A DNA stretch of 64,000 nt from contig JAUXXQ010000161.1 in assembly GCA_030684815.1 (NCBI GenBank), positions 1 through 64,000 on the forward strand, read 5' to 3'. The notes under the pieces were generated by a model that worked only from the letters and a program-made list of their open reading frames with translations, was not told the origin of the DNA and ran no database searches. Position 1 is the stretch's first letter, and each line of letters begins with the position of its first letter. The position numbers were made by a program, and so were the translations under genes. Below are positions 40,788 through 48,441 of the stretch, piece after piece. The stretch is from Methylobacter sp. Lineage in GTDB: Bacteria > Pseudomonadota > Gammaproteobacteria > Methylococcales > Methylomonadaceae.

Positions 40788-41102
40788 ATGACTGATTTTC
40801 AACAACTATCTGAAGATGAATTGCAAGCCGTTATTATTAATGCAAATAAAGCATTAAGAAATAAACAGGCAAGTAAGCATAAAGAAGTTATAGCGCAGAT
40901 AAAAGATCTCGCTGCGTCCATTGGTGCGACTGTAGACATTCATGAGGGCAATAAGAAACTAACCAGAAAGGGTGGGGAGGTTGCCATTAAATATCGCCAT
41001 CCTGATGATCCAAATAAGACCTGGAAAGGTCGCGGAATGATGCCAAAATGGTTACAAGAACTGTTAGAGTCAGGGCGCGACCGTTCTGAGTTTGAAGTTT
41101 AA
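40788..41102 (+). CDS. H-NS family histone-like DNA-binding protein
   Basis: 104 residues. The N-terminal half is a short coiled coil (about 5-45). The C-terminal half has the H-NS DNA-binding core, read as KYRHPDDPNKTWKGRG at about 68-83 followed by MMPKWLQELLE, including the AT-hook-like GRG loop. This type of small H-NS silences AT-rich, often foreign DNA; fittingly the gene is surrounded by the most AT-rich DNA of the window. ATAAGG lies 7 bases before ATG 40788. Confidence 0.9.
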   Translation: MTDFQQLSEDELQAVIINANKALRNKQASKHKEVIAQIKDLAASIGATVDIHEGNKKLTRKGGEVAIKYRHPDDPNKTWKGRGMMPKWLQELLESGRDRSEFEV

Positions 41103-41117
41103 AAAATAGATTAAAGT

Positions 41118-41150
41118 CTTGGGTGCTTTATAAAATATAAAGCACCCAAG
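41118..41150. terminator. Perfect hairpin downstream of the H-NS-like gene
   Basis: CTTGGGTGCTTTATA pairs base for base with TATAAAGCACCCAAG around three A. No U-tract follows, so termination is inferred from position only. Confidence 0.6.
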
Positions 41151-41462
41151 ATTCCCTCCTCCACTTAGTGTTAATTTCCACCTGTAGTATCCGTCTTTTA
41201 CATCCATTGTAATTATTCAGACCCTGAGCATATTTCTGGGAATACGGCATTTTGCCCGCAAAAAATGCAACCAAGATGGCTTTTTATCGTTATACACACG
41301 TATCTAATGGCGCCTAATATACAGATATTCCAACCTGGAAGGTCTAACTTGCAACGTTTCGAGCAGGCGGGATATAGACTGAAAATCATCATCAGTGATG
41401 GCTTGGGTAAGCGCACGCGAATCATCCTGTCTAAAACGCTCCCCCGCCATTAAAATTCACAT
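41151..41462. other. Intergenic region with half of a TTCCAGG palindrome
   Basis: No gene. 41332-41356 (AACCTGGAAGGTCTAACTTG) is the right half of the 33-base palindrome found whole at 49880 and 56837, including its flanking TAACTTGCA. Nothing else is recognised. Confidence 0.5.
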
Positions 41463-41515
41463 TTGAAATGACCGCTTATATGCTATAGTTACCTTAATGA
41501 GAATGATTATTGATA
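41463..41515 (+). promoter_or_regulatory. feo promoter with Fur box
   Basis: TTGAAA (41463-41468) and an extended -10 TGCTATAGT (41481-41489) are followed at 41495-41515 by TAATGAGAATGATTATTGATA, a close match to the GATAATGATAATCATTATC Fur operator. Fe-loaded Fur bound here would block transcription, giving iron-starvation induction of feoABC. Confidence 0.75.
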
Positions 41516-41562
41516 ACTCCGGCGTAGTTGGTTTTTGATGCGCTTTATTTTAAGGTTGCTGT

Positions 41563-41799
41563 ATGACGACGATAAGCTTAAAAAATCTTGCTGTAGGCGA
41601 TTCGGGCAGGATAGTCGGCTTTGAACAGGCGGGTAAGGCTTACCGTAAGCGCTTGCTGGCGATGGGCTTGACGCCCGGAACCGAGTTTCGTGTGACCCGT
41701 TTTGCACCGATGGGCGATCCTGTTGAAATAAAATTACGCGGATTTTCCTTAACTCTGCGCAAGGATGAAGCGGCCATATTGTTGATAGAGAAACTCTGA
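41563..41799 (+). CDS. feoA: Ferrous iron transport protein A
   Basis: 78 residues, SH3-like fold, with GDSGRIVGFEQAGKAYRKRLLAMGLTPG (in part) typical of FeoA and the PMGDPVEIKLRGFSLTLRKDEA end. It is a small cytoplasmic partner of FeoB. It follows a Fur box directly. Unusually, feoB does not follow at once: a 191-base structured leader repeat lies between. Confidence 0.95.
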   Translation: MTTISLKNLAVGDSGRIVGFEQAGKAYRKRLLAMGLTPGTEFRVTRFAPMGDPVEIKLRGFSLTLRKDEAAILLIEKL

Positions 41800-41801
41800 T
41801 A

Positions 41802-41999
41802 TTTCAATCCACACTCGACCTCATCTGCCAAATGACTTGTCTTACGACAATCCATCGACAGAGGGAGGCCGGTGGATTGCCTCGCCGTAAACGACGAGGT
41901 TACTTGAAAGGATAACGATGCTAAAGCAGCGTTGTCAACGTTGAACGAATCTCCCTGAAGGGAGGGATCTCAAACCAACAAGGAAATTTGATGAAAACT
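41802..41999 (+). promoter_or_regulatory. Structured leader repeat, copy B (upstream of feoB)
   Basis: Counterpart of 3909-4108. It starts with TTTCAATCCACACTCGACC three bases after the feoA stop and ends with AAGGAAATTTG and ATGAAAACT, so the feoB ribosome site, start codon and next two codons belong to the repeat. The 8-bp stem 41915-41922/41928-41935 keeps pairing relative to copy A by a C-to-T change opposite G; the CCTCG/CGAGG stem and CTCCCTGAAGGGAG hairpin are kept, the large 17-bp hairpin of copy A is degenerate here. Confidence 0.75.
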
Positions 42000-44339
42000 G
42001 ATTTTATCGTGGGCGTGGTCGGCAACCCGAATTGCGGCAAGACAACTTTATTTAATGCATTAACTGGCGCACGGCAGCATGTCGGCAACTGGCCCGGCGT
42101 TACCGTCGAGAAAAAAACCGGTGAATACAGCTTTGGCCATAAGCTCATCGAATTGGTCGATTTGCCCGGCACGTATTCGCTCGAAGCCGCTGACGATCAG
42201 GTGTCTTTAGATGAAAAAGTCGCCCGCGATTATGTCGCCTCCCAGCAGGCCGATTTAATCATTAACATCGTCGACGCCTCCAATCTGGAGCGTAATCTCT
42301 ACCTGACTTCGCAATTGATTGAGATGCGCGTGCCGATGATTTTGGTGCTCAACATGATGGATGCGGTCAAACAGCGCGGCATTAAAATCGACCTCGCTTT
42401 CCTTGAGCACTTGCTGGGCTGCCCGGTTATTCCTATTACCGCCTCAACTAAAGGCGGTATCGATGCGCTAAAAGCGGCGATCAATAGCGCCGCCATCAGC
42501 AAGCCGATTCCTTCGGTCAAAATCAGCTATGTTGATGCACTGGAACAAGCCGTCGATGAACTTTCGCCGCTATTGACCGAAACCGCACGGCAGCACCCTT
42601 GCGATTTGCGCTGGCTGGCGTTGCGCGCACTGGAAGACGACACCCTGGCCAAGCAGATTGCAGGAAGCGCATGGCTGCCGATAATTGTCGCCTTGCAGCG
42701 GCGGGTCGAAGCGGAAACCAATGATGAAATAGACATACTCGCCGCCGATGCCCGTTACGGCTTCGTCAATGAATTGACCAACGGCGCGGTGTGCAAACTT
42801 AATGAAGTGAGCCGTCACGTCACTGAAAAAATCGACAACATCGTGCTCAATCGCTTCCTGGGCATCCCGATATTTTTGCTGGTGATGTACGCGATGTTTA
42901 TGTTCACCATTAATATAGGCAGCGCCTTCGTCGATTTTTTCGACCAGACCGTTGGCGCCTTATTAATTGATGGTTTAGGTCAGGTACTCACCGCGCAACA
43001 TTGGCCGGAATGGTTAATTGTATTAATCACTAGCGGCGTCGGCGGCGGCATTCAGGTGGTCGCCACCTTTGTCCCGATTGTCGGTTTTTTGTTTATGTTT
43101 TTGTCGGCACTGGAAGATTCGGGTTACATGGCCAGGGCGGCATTTGTCATGGACAGATTCATGCGCATGATCGGCTTGCCGGGCAAATCTTTCGTGCCTA
43201 TGATTGTCGGTTTCGGTTGCAACGTCCCGGCGATTATGGCGACACGGACACTGGAAAATCAGCGCGACCGCATCCTGACCAACCTGATGAACCCGTTTAT
43301 GTCCTGCGGCGCCCGCTTGCCGGTTTACGCCTTGTTTGCCGCTGCATTCTTTCCGGTCGGCGGCCAGAATCTGGTGTTCGGCTTATATTTGTTGGGCATT
43401 GCGGTTGCGGTGTTGACCGGTTTAATCATGCGCCATACCTTATTTAAAGGCGAATCGGCGCCGTTTATCATGGAATTGCCCGCTTACCACATGCCGACAG
43501 CGAGCGGCGTTTTTATCCGAACTTGGGATAGGCTCAAATCGTTTTTGTTCAACGCAGGCAAAGTCATCGTACCGATGGTGTTAGTGCTTAATTTCTTAAA
43601 CGCGTTGGGAACGGACGGCAGTTTCGGCCAGGAAAACAGCAACCAATCGGTGCTAAGTGAGATTGGCCGCAGCCTGACGCCCGCGTTTAAACCAATGGGC
43701 ATAGAAAAAGACAACTGGCCGGCCACGGTGGGGATTTTCACCGGGGTGTTAGCCAAAGAAGCGGTGGTCGGAACTTTAGATGCACTGTACAGCCAGATGG
43801 CGGCGACCGGCACAAACGCCGATGATGCAGCGCCGTTCGATCTTGCCCAGGCCTTGATCGACGCCTGTCTGACCGTGCCGGAAAATTTACGCGCAGTGGC
43901 CGACAATCTGCTCGACCCGCTCGGGCTGAATATCGGCAGTGTCGATGATCTTGATGCCGCCGCCACCGAGCAGGCCGTCAATACCGGCACCTTTACTGCG
44001 ATGCAGTTGAGTTTTGATGGCAAAGCCGGAGCCTTTGCCTATTTGTTGTTCATTTTGCTGTACGCGCCGTGTGTAGCGGCAACAGCGGCCATCTATCGGG
44101 AAACCAACAGGAACTGGACGCTGTTTGTGCTGTTCTGGACGACCGGCATTGCCTACATGACGGCCACCATTTTTTATCAATCGATGACCTATGCCCGGCA
44201 TCCCGAGTATTCCCTGGTCTGGATCAGCGGCTTGATTATTGCCTTTTTAGCAGTGTTGTTCGTGCTATGGCTGCTCGGTAAAAACACCGATGCGACCGAC
44301 GTCAAACAAGGCCGGGAGTCGCTCCGTGATTCTGTCTGA
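41991..44339 (+). CDS. feoB: Ferrous iron transporter FeoB
   Basis: 782 residues. N-terminal G domain: P-loop GNPNCGKTT, DLPGTYS and the NMMD guanine motif; helical spacer; then about 8-10 TM helices in two gate regions (including FVPMIVGFGCNVPAIMATRTL with its conserved Cys, and the second gate around FTGVLAKEAVVGTLDALY). It takes Fe(II) across the inner membrane. Start ATG 41991 is fixed by AAGGAAATTTG; TTG 41988 is rejected. Its end overlaps the feoC-like gene by 14 bases. Confidence 0.96.
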   Translation: MKTDFIVGVVGNPNCGKTTLFNALTGARQHVGNWPGVTVEKKTGEYSFGHKLIELVDLPGTYSLEAADDQVSLDEKVARDYVASQQADLIINIVDASNLERNLYLTSQLIEMRVPMILVLNMMDAVKQRGIKIDLAFLEHLLGCPVIPITASTKGGIDALKAAINSAAISKPIPSVKISYVDALEQAVDELSPLLTETARQHPCDLRWLALRALEDDTLAKQIAGSAWLPIIVALQRRVEAETNDEIDILAADARYGFVNELTNGAVCKLNEVSRHVTEKIDNIVLNRFLGIPIFLLVMYAMFMFTINIGSAFVDFFDQTVGALLIDGLGQVLTAQHWPEWLIVLITSGVGGGIQVVATFVPIVGFLFMFLSALEDSGYMARAAFVMDRFMRMIGLPGKSFVPMIVGFGCNVPAIMATRTLENQRDRILTNLMNPFMSCGARLPVYALFAAAFFPVGGQNLVFGLYLLGIAVAVLTGLIMRHTLFKGESAPFIMELPAYHMPTASGVFIRTWDRLKSFLFNAGKVIVPMVLVLNFLNALGTDGSFGQENSNQSVLSEIGRSLTPAFKPMGIEKDNWPATVGIFTGVLAKEAVVGTLDALYSQMAATGTNADDAAPFDLAQALIDACLTVPENLRAVADNLLDPLGLNIGSVDDLDAAATEQAVNTGTFTAMQLSFDGKAGAFAYLLFILLYAPCVAATAAIYRETNRNWTLFVLFWTTGIAYMTATIFYQSMTYARHPEYSLVWISGLIIAFLAVLFVLWLLGKNTDATDVKQGRESLRDSV

Positions 44340-44553
44340 TTTGCGCGCTTATTTAATGCAGCATCATCGTGTGGCTTTGGCTGATTTAATCCTGCATTTC
44401 AACATGGATGCTGATGCGTTACGCGGTATGCTGGATCTTTGGATCAGCAAAGGCAAGGTGCGCAAATTGCCGCTGACTGCGTCTTGCGGAACCAGCTGCT
44501 GTCAGTGCGACACCACGTTGACAGAAATTTATGAATGGATTAATCAGGATTGA
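44326..44553 (+). CDS. feoC: FeoC-like winged-helix protein
   Basis: 75 residues starting at GTG 44326, preceded by GGGAG at 7 bases inside the feoB end; the upstream ATG frame (44290) is less likely. Positions 1-50 form a winged helix (VILSDLRAYLMQHHRVALADL), and a Cys cluster CGTSCCQC follows, as in FeoC proteins that bind an iron-sulfur cluster. It probably controls FeoB stability or activity. Cytochrome b561 follows after three bases. Confidence 0.82.
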   Translation: MILSDLRAYLMQHHRVALADLILHFNMDADALRGMLDLWISKGKVRKLPLTASCGTSCCQCDTTLTEIYEWINQD

Positions 44554-44556
44554 AAA

Positions 44557-45108
44557 ATGAATTGGCTTAATACTCAAAATCGTTACGGCACCTTGTCGAT
44601 AGCGCTGCATTGGCTCATGCTCATTTTGTTTATAGCGGTCTATGCCTGTATCGAATTGCGCGAGTTTTTCCCTAAAGGCAGCGAACCCCGCGAGGCGATG
44701 AAAACCTGGCATTTTATGCTGGGCTTGTCGGTGTTTATACTGGTTTGGCTACGCCTGCTGTTGCGCTTGCTGAGTTTCACGCCGCACATTGAGCCGCAAC
44801 CGCCTAAATGGCAGCATGTATCGGCTAAACTGATGCATGGCGCGCTCTATGTATTGATGATTTTCATGCCGCTGTTGGGCTGGTTGATGCTGAGCGCCAA
44901 AGGCAAGCTGATACCTTTTTTCGGCCTGCAATTGCCGGCGCTTATCGGCGAAAGCAAAGGTGCGGCGGAACTGATTAAAGAAGTGCATGAGACCGGCGGC
45001 ACCGTAGGTTACGTTCTGATTGGCCTGCACGCCGCCGCTGCGTTATTTCACCATTATGTCGCCAAAGACAACACGCTCTCGCGCATGTTGCCAAAGCGCA
45101 ATTCATGA
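44557..45108 (+). CDS. Cytochrome b561 family protein
   Basis: 183 residues with four TM helices. Conserved His in LHWLM (TM1), WHFMLG (TM2), LMHGALY (TM3) and LHAAAALFHHY (TM4) are the heme b ligands of the bacterial b561/di-heme family. It moves electrons from quinol, possibly scavenging superoxide as E. coli CybB does. It is tightly linked to feoABC, so a role in keeping iron reduced is a reasonable inference. Confidence 0.9.
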   Translation: MNWLNTQNRYGTLSIALHWLMLILFIAVYACIELREFFPKGSEPREAMKTWHFMLGLSVFILVWLRLLLRLLSFTPHIEPQPPKWQHVSAKLMHGALYVLMIFMPLLGWLMLSAKGKLIPFFGLQLPALIGESKGAAELIKEVHETGGTVGYVLIGLHAAAALFHHYVAKDNTLSRMLPKRNS

Positions 45109-45200
45109 GTACGTTGTGGTGGGAGCGGCCACCCGGCCGCGATAATCGCGTACCGTTCGCGGCCCGGTGGCCGCTCCCACAACGACCACCCCGTGCCACG
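45109..45200. repeat. Large GC-rich palindrome after cytochrome b561
   Basis: GTGGGAGCGGCCACCCGGCC (45119 on) pairs with 45158-45180 (ends GGTGGCCGCTCCCAC) with one mismatch in 23 bp, and outer TTGTGGT/ACAACGACC sequences extend it. It may act as a terminator or be a mobile REP-type unit; there is no U-tract. Confidence 0.7.
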
Positions 45201-45250
45201 CTAAAAGATAAGCCGGTATAATAGCCAAATTTTCCCCATTTTTGAGTGTT

Positions 45251-46297
45251 ATGAGTAAACAAAGAAAAGCAGTGGCGTTAATTTCCGGCGGCCTCGATTC
45301 CATGTTGGCCGCGAAAACCATTATGGAGCAGGGCGTCCATGTCGAAGGCATCAACTTTTTCACCGGCTTTTGTGTCGAAGGCCACACCCACGCCATCCGC
45401 GCTCAAGACAAGGCCAAGCCTAAACGCAATAATTCCTTATGGGTTGCCGAGCAATTAGGTATAAAACTGCACATCGTCGATGTTATCGAAGAATATAAAA
45501 AGGTACTGATTAATCCCAAACACGGCTACGGCGCCAATATGAATCCTTGTTTGGACTGCAAGATTTTCATGGTCAACAAGGCCAAACAATGGCTGGTGGA
45601 AAACGATTTTGACTTCATCATCACCGGCGAAGTGATAGGCCAGCGCCCGATGTCGCAACGCAAAGCCACCATGCCCATTATCTCCCAGCAATCCGGCGCC
45701 GATGATTTATTACTGCGGCCGTTGTGCGCGAAAAATTTACCGGAAACCTTGCCGGAACGCGAAGGCTGGGTCGACCGGGAAAAGCTGCATGAGATTACCG
45801 GACGCTCGCGCAAGCCTCAGATGGCGCTGGCTAAACATTTCGGCTTTGATGATTATGCCCAGCCTGCGGGCGGTTGTTGTTTTCTGACCGATGCCAGCTA
45901 TTCAGCCAAACTGGTCGATTTATGGAAAGCGCGTGACGGCGATAAAGAATACGATTTGGACGATGTGATGCTGCTTAAAGTCGGTCGGCACATCAGGCCG
46001 GAGCAACATTTTAAACTGATCGTCGCCCGTGAAGAAGGCGAAGAGCGTTTTATGCAAGGTTACAAAAAAGATTTTATCACCTTGAAATGTATCGATTATC
46101 CGGGCGCGCTAACACTGGTCGACGGCACGCCTTCTGCCGAGGATTTGTTTACCGCCGCCAGAATTACCGCCCGCTATGGACAAGGCCGCAATGCCGAGCA
46201 AGTCGATGTAAGAATAATCGGCAAAGACGGCTCTGAACGCATTATTCAGGTCAAGCCGTTTGCCGCCGAAGAAATCCCACAGGAATGGCTGATATGA
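45251..46297 (+). CDS. PP-loop ATPase, probable tRNA thiolation-type protein with NFACT-R-like C-terminus
   Basis: 348 residues. The N-terminal PP-loop motif SGGLDS (12-17) binds ATP as in MnmA/ThiI/TtuA; NPCLDCKIFM (about 99-108) gives a CxxC like catalytic or cluster-binding pairs of tRNA thiolases; GRSRKPQMALAKHFG and a GGCC motif follow. The C-terminal part (about 240-345, LLKVGRHIRPEQHFKLIVAREEGE in part) resembles the RNA-binding NFACT-R domain. Probable role: ATP-dependent sulfur insertion into RNA. It is translationally coupled to a TusA-like sulfur carrier gene. The exact target is unknown. Confidence 0.75.
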   Translation: MSKQRKAVALISGGLDSMLAAKTIMEQGVHVEGINFFTGFCVEGHTHAIRAQDKAKPKRNNSLWVAEQLGIKLHIVDVIEEYKKVLINPKHGYGANMNPCLDCKIFMVNKAKQWLVENDFDFIITGEVIGQRPMSQRKATMPIISQQSGADDLLLRPLCAKNLPETLPEREGWVDREKLHEITGRSRKPQMALAKHFGFDDYAQPAGGCCFLTDASYSAKLVDLWKARDGDKEYDLDDVMLLKVGRHIRPEQHFKLIVAREEGEERFMQGYKKDFITLKCIDYPGALTLVDGTPSAEDLFTAARITARYGQGRNAEQVDVRIIGKDGSERIIQVKPFAAEEIPQEWLI

Positions 46298-46521
46298 CCA
46301 GAGAAACGCTGAATGCCCGCCGCCTGCTGTGTCCGCTGCCGGTGATTCGTACTCAGGACAAGGTCAAGCAACTTAAAGTCGGCGACCAATTGGAAGTGAT
46401 TTGCACCGATCCCGGCGTGATGCAGGATATTCCGGCCTGGTGCCGCATCAATGGGCATAAGGTGTTGGAAACCGTTTCCGGCGATCATGAATACATTATT
46501 ATTCTGGAAGTGGGCGGCTAA
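46294..46521 (+). CDS. TusA-family sulfur carrier protein
   Basis: 75 residues from ATG 46294, which overlaps the stop of the PP-loop gene and lies 9 bases after AGGA; ATG 46285 is too close to that site. The signature RRLLCPLPVIRTQDKVKQL carries the persulfide-accepting Cys of the CPxP motif. It should shuttle sulfur, most simply to the neighbouring PP-loop enzyme. Its stop overlaps the next start by one base. Confidence 0.9.
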   Translation: MTRETLNARRLLCPLPVIRTQDKVKQLKVGDQLEVICTDPGVMQDIPAWCRINGHKVLETVSGDHEYIIILEVGG

Positions 46522-47666
46522 TGGCTGAACTGGTCGATGCCGCAACACTGGATAAATTAAAAGCCCGAGCCAGTTATGTCGGCGCGGCGATTAATGTTAT
46601 TCAAACGCTGATCAAAATCGGCTTTGGCATTCTGGGCCAATCGGCCGCGCTGATTGCCGACGGCATTCATTCGCTGTCGGATTTGCTCAGCGATTTGCTG
46701 GTGATTATCGCGGTCAGATTGGGCAGCCGCGAGGCCGACCACGAACATCCTTACGGCCATCGCCGCTTTGAAACCATCGCTACCGTTATTCTGGGCTTTA
46801 GCTTAATCGCGGTCGGCGGCGCTATTGCCTGGTCGGTCATGGAGCGCATGGCGAAGCCGGAGCATTTGCCGGTGCCCAATGTGTTATCTCTAGCGGTTGC
46901 TGCGCTGTCCATTTTGATTAATGAGTGGCTGTATCACTACACCAAACGCATCGCCAAAAAGACCCGTTCCAAATTATTGCTGGCCAATGCGTGGCATCAG
47001 CGCAGTGATGCGATTTCGTCGTTGGTGGTGCTATTCGGCATCGGCGCGGTGCTGTTGGGCTATCCGTTGGCCGATGGCATTGCCGCCATCGTGGTCGCGT
47101 TGATGGTGGCTAAAATCGGTTTGAATTTGGTGTTTGAGAGCATTAAAGAATTGGTCGACACCTCCCTGCCGCCCGAATTGGTCGCTGAAATCAGGGCGGC
47201 GATTAACGCCATTGACGGCGTTGAAGGCATCCATTTATTGCGCACCCGCCACATGGGCGAGGATGCGCTGATTGATGCACATATCGTCGTCGATCCGCGC
47301 ATTACTGTGTCAGAAGGCCACATGATCGGCGATATTGTGCGTGATGATTTGATCAAGCGTTTTGACGATGTGATGGATGTGCTGGTGCATGTCGACCCCG
47401 AAGATGACGAAAGTTTGCAGGAGCAATCGAGGCCATTGTCGCGCGGCGAAGTGCAACGCTTGTTGGAGCGCTATTTGGCCGACTTTAAACTGACCATCGA
47501 CGATTTTAGAATCCATTATCTGGACGGCCAAATTGAAGTGGAAGTGATTTTGCCTTTTGCGGTGAGCGAGTCGCCGGAACGGTTCGCGGCGATAAAAAAA
47601 CAATGCCGACTGATGTCGGTGGATATTAAAAAAATCGATAATGTGTTTTTGTTTTTTAAGGTTTGA
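46521..47666 (+). CDS. Cation diffusion facilitator family transporter
   Basis: 381 residues. Six TM helices in the first 220 residues with the CDF zinc-site pairs (ADGIHSLSD in TM2; HQRSDAISS in TM5) and HPYGHRRFE in the loop, then a cytoplasmic domain. After the usual CDF C-terminus (about 210-290) a further about 80 residues (from ESLQEQSRPL) with a ferredoxin-like look extend it. It exports Zn, Fe or another divalent metal by proton exchange. Overlap with the TusA-like gene suggests one transcript. Confidence 0.9.
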   Translation: MAELVDAATLDKLKARASYVGAAINVIQTLIKIGFGILGQSAALIADGIHSLSDLLSDLLVIIAVRLGSREADHEHPYGHRRFETIATVILGFSLIAVGGAIAWSVMERMAKPEHLPVPNVLSLAVAALSILINEWLYHYTKRIAKKTRSKLLLANAWHQRSDAISSLVVLFGIGAVLLGYPLADGIAAIVVALMVAKIGLNLVFESIKELVDTSLPPELVAEIRAAINAIDGVEGIHLLRTRHMGEDALIDAHIVVDPRITVSEGHMIGDIVRDDLIKRFDDVMDVLVHVDPEDDESLQEQSRPLSRGEVQRLLERYLADFKLTIDDFRIHYLDGQIEVEVILPFAVSESPERFAAIKKQCRLMSVDIKKIDNVFLFFKV

Positions 47667-47673
47667 AAAAACT

Positions 47674-48438
47674 GTGCGTTTAACGCTGTTTGAAATTAAA
47701 ACCATACAACAGAGCGCCAAAAACATATTCGGCGATACGGCAAAAGTTTATCTTTTCGGCAGCCGGGTTGATGATAAACAAAAAGGCGGAGATATCGATT
47801 TATATGTCGTGCCTGACAATAAAAATGACTTATTTGAGAAAAAAATTAAATTTTTAACTGCCTTGCATAAGGTTTTAGGTGAGCAAAAAATAGACGTAGT
47901 TTTTGCTACCGATCCCAGCAGGCCGATAGAACAACAAGCGATTGAAAAAGGAGTTGAGTTGAATTTACAAAACTTAAAAATCGACAAGGTTTTGAATGAA
48001 TGCAGCAAGCACCTGCAACGGATAAACGAAGCATACAGCGATATGTCGGTATTCATGCCGCTTACAGCAACTAAATATCAAGCTTTAGCCAAAGATGAAG
48101 TGCAGGCGATAGACCAGTATTTGTTCCGCTTTGCCAAACTGCAAGACAGCATGGGCGAAAAACTGTTTAGACTCTTAGTGGCTCGATTTGAAGGGGATAC
48201 CGACAGATTAGCGTTTTTGGATGTGCTTAAAAAAATAGAAAAATATATCGATAAGGATATTGCCAATGAATGGCTTGATTTAAGGAATATAAGAAATCAG
48301 TTAGCCCATGAATATGAGGACGACGCGATTGAAATGGCTAACAGTATTAATCTGATTTATGCAAAAAAAGAAGTGATTGAAGGCATTTATTTAACAATAG
48401 CAGCCAAGTGTAATACCACTCAGCTTAACGAGGCTTAA
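47674..48438 (+). CDS. Fused MNT nucleotidyltransferase-HEPN protein (single-chain MntA-HepT-like)
   Basis: 254 residues from GTG 47674 (VRLTLFEIKTI); ATG 47641 would overlap the transporter gene. The N-terminal 100 residues are a minimal nucleotidyltransferase: GS (29-30), Asp40 and Asp42 in GGDIDLY, third Asp74 in KIDVVF. The C-terminal about 150 residues are a helical HEPN domain with R207NQLAHEY214, an exact Rx4HxY motif. In MntA-HepT toxin-antitoxin pairs the two are separate and MntA adds AMP to the Tyr of this motif. Here one chain has both. Lower GC than its neighbours suggests acquisition. Confidence 0.8.
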   Translation: MRLTLFEIKTIQQSAKNIFGDTAKVYLFGSRVDDKQKGGDIDLYVVPDNKNDLFEKKIKFLTALHKVLGEQKIDVVFATDPSRPIEQQAIEKGVELNLQNLKIDKVLNECSKHLQRINEAYSDMSVFMPLTATKYQALAKDEVQAIDQYLFRFAKLQDSMGEKLFRLLVARFEGDTDRLAFLDVLKKIEKYIDKDIANEWLDLRNIRNQLAHEYEDDAIEMANSINLIYAKKEVIEGIYLTIAAKCNTTQLNEA

Positions 48439-48441
48439 TTT

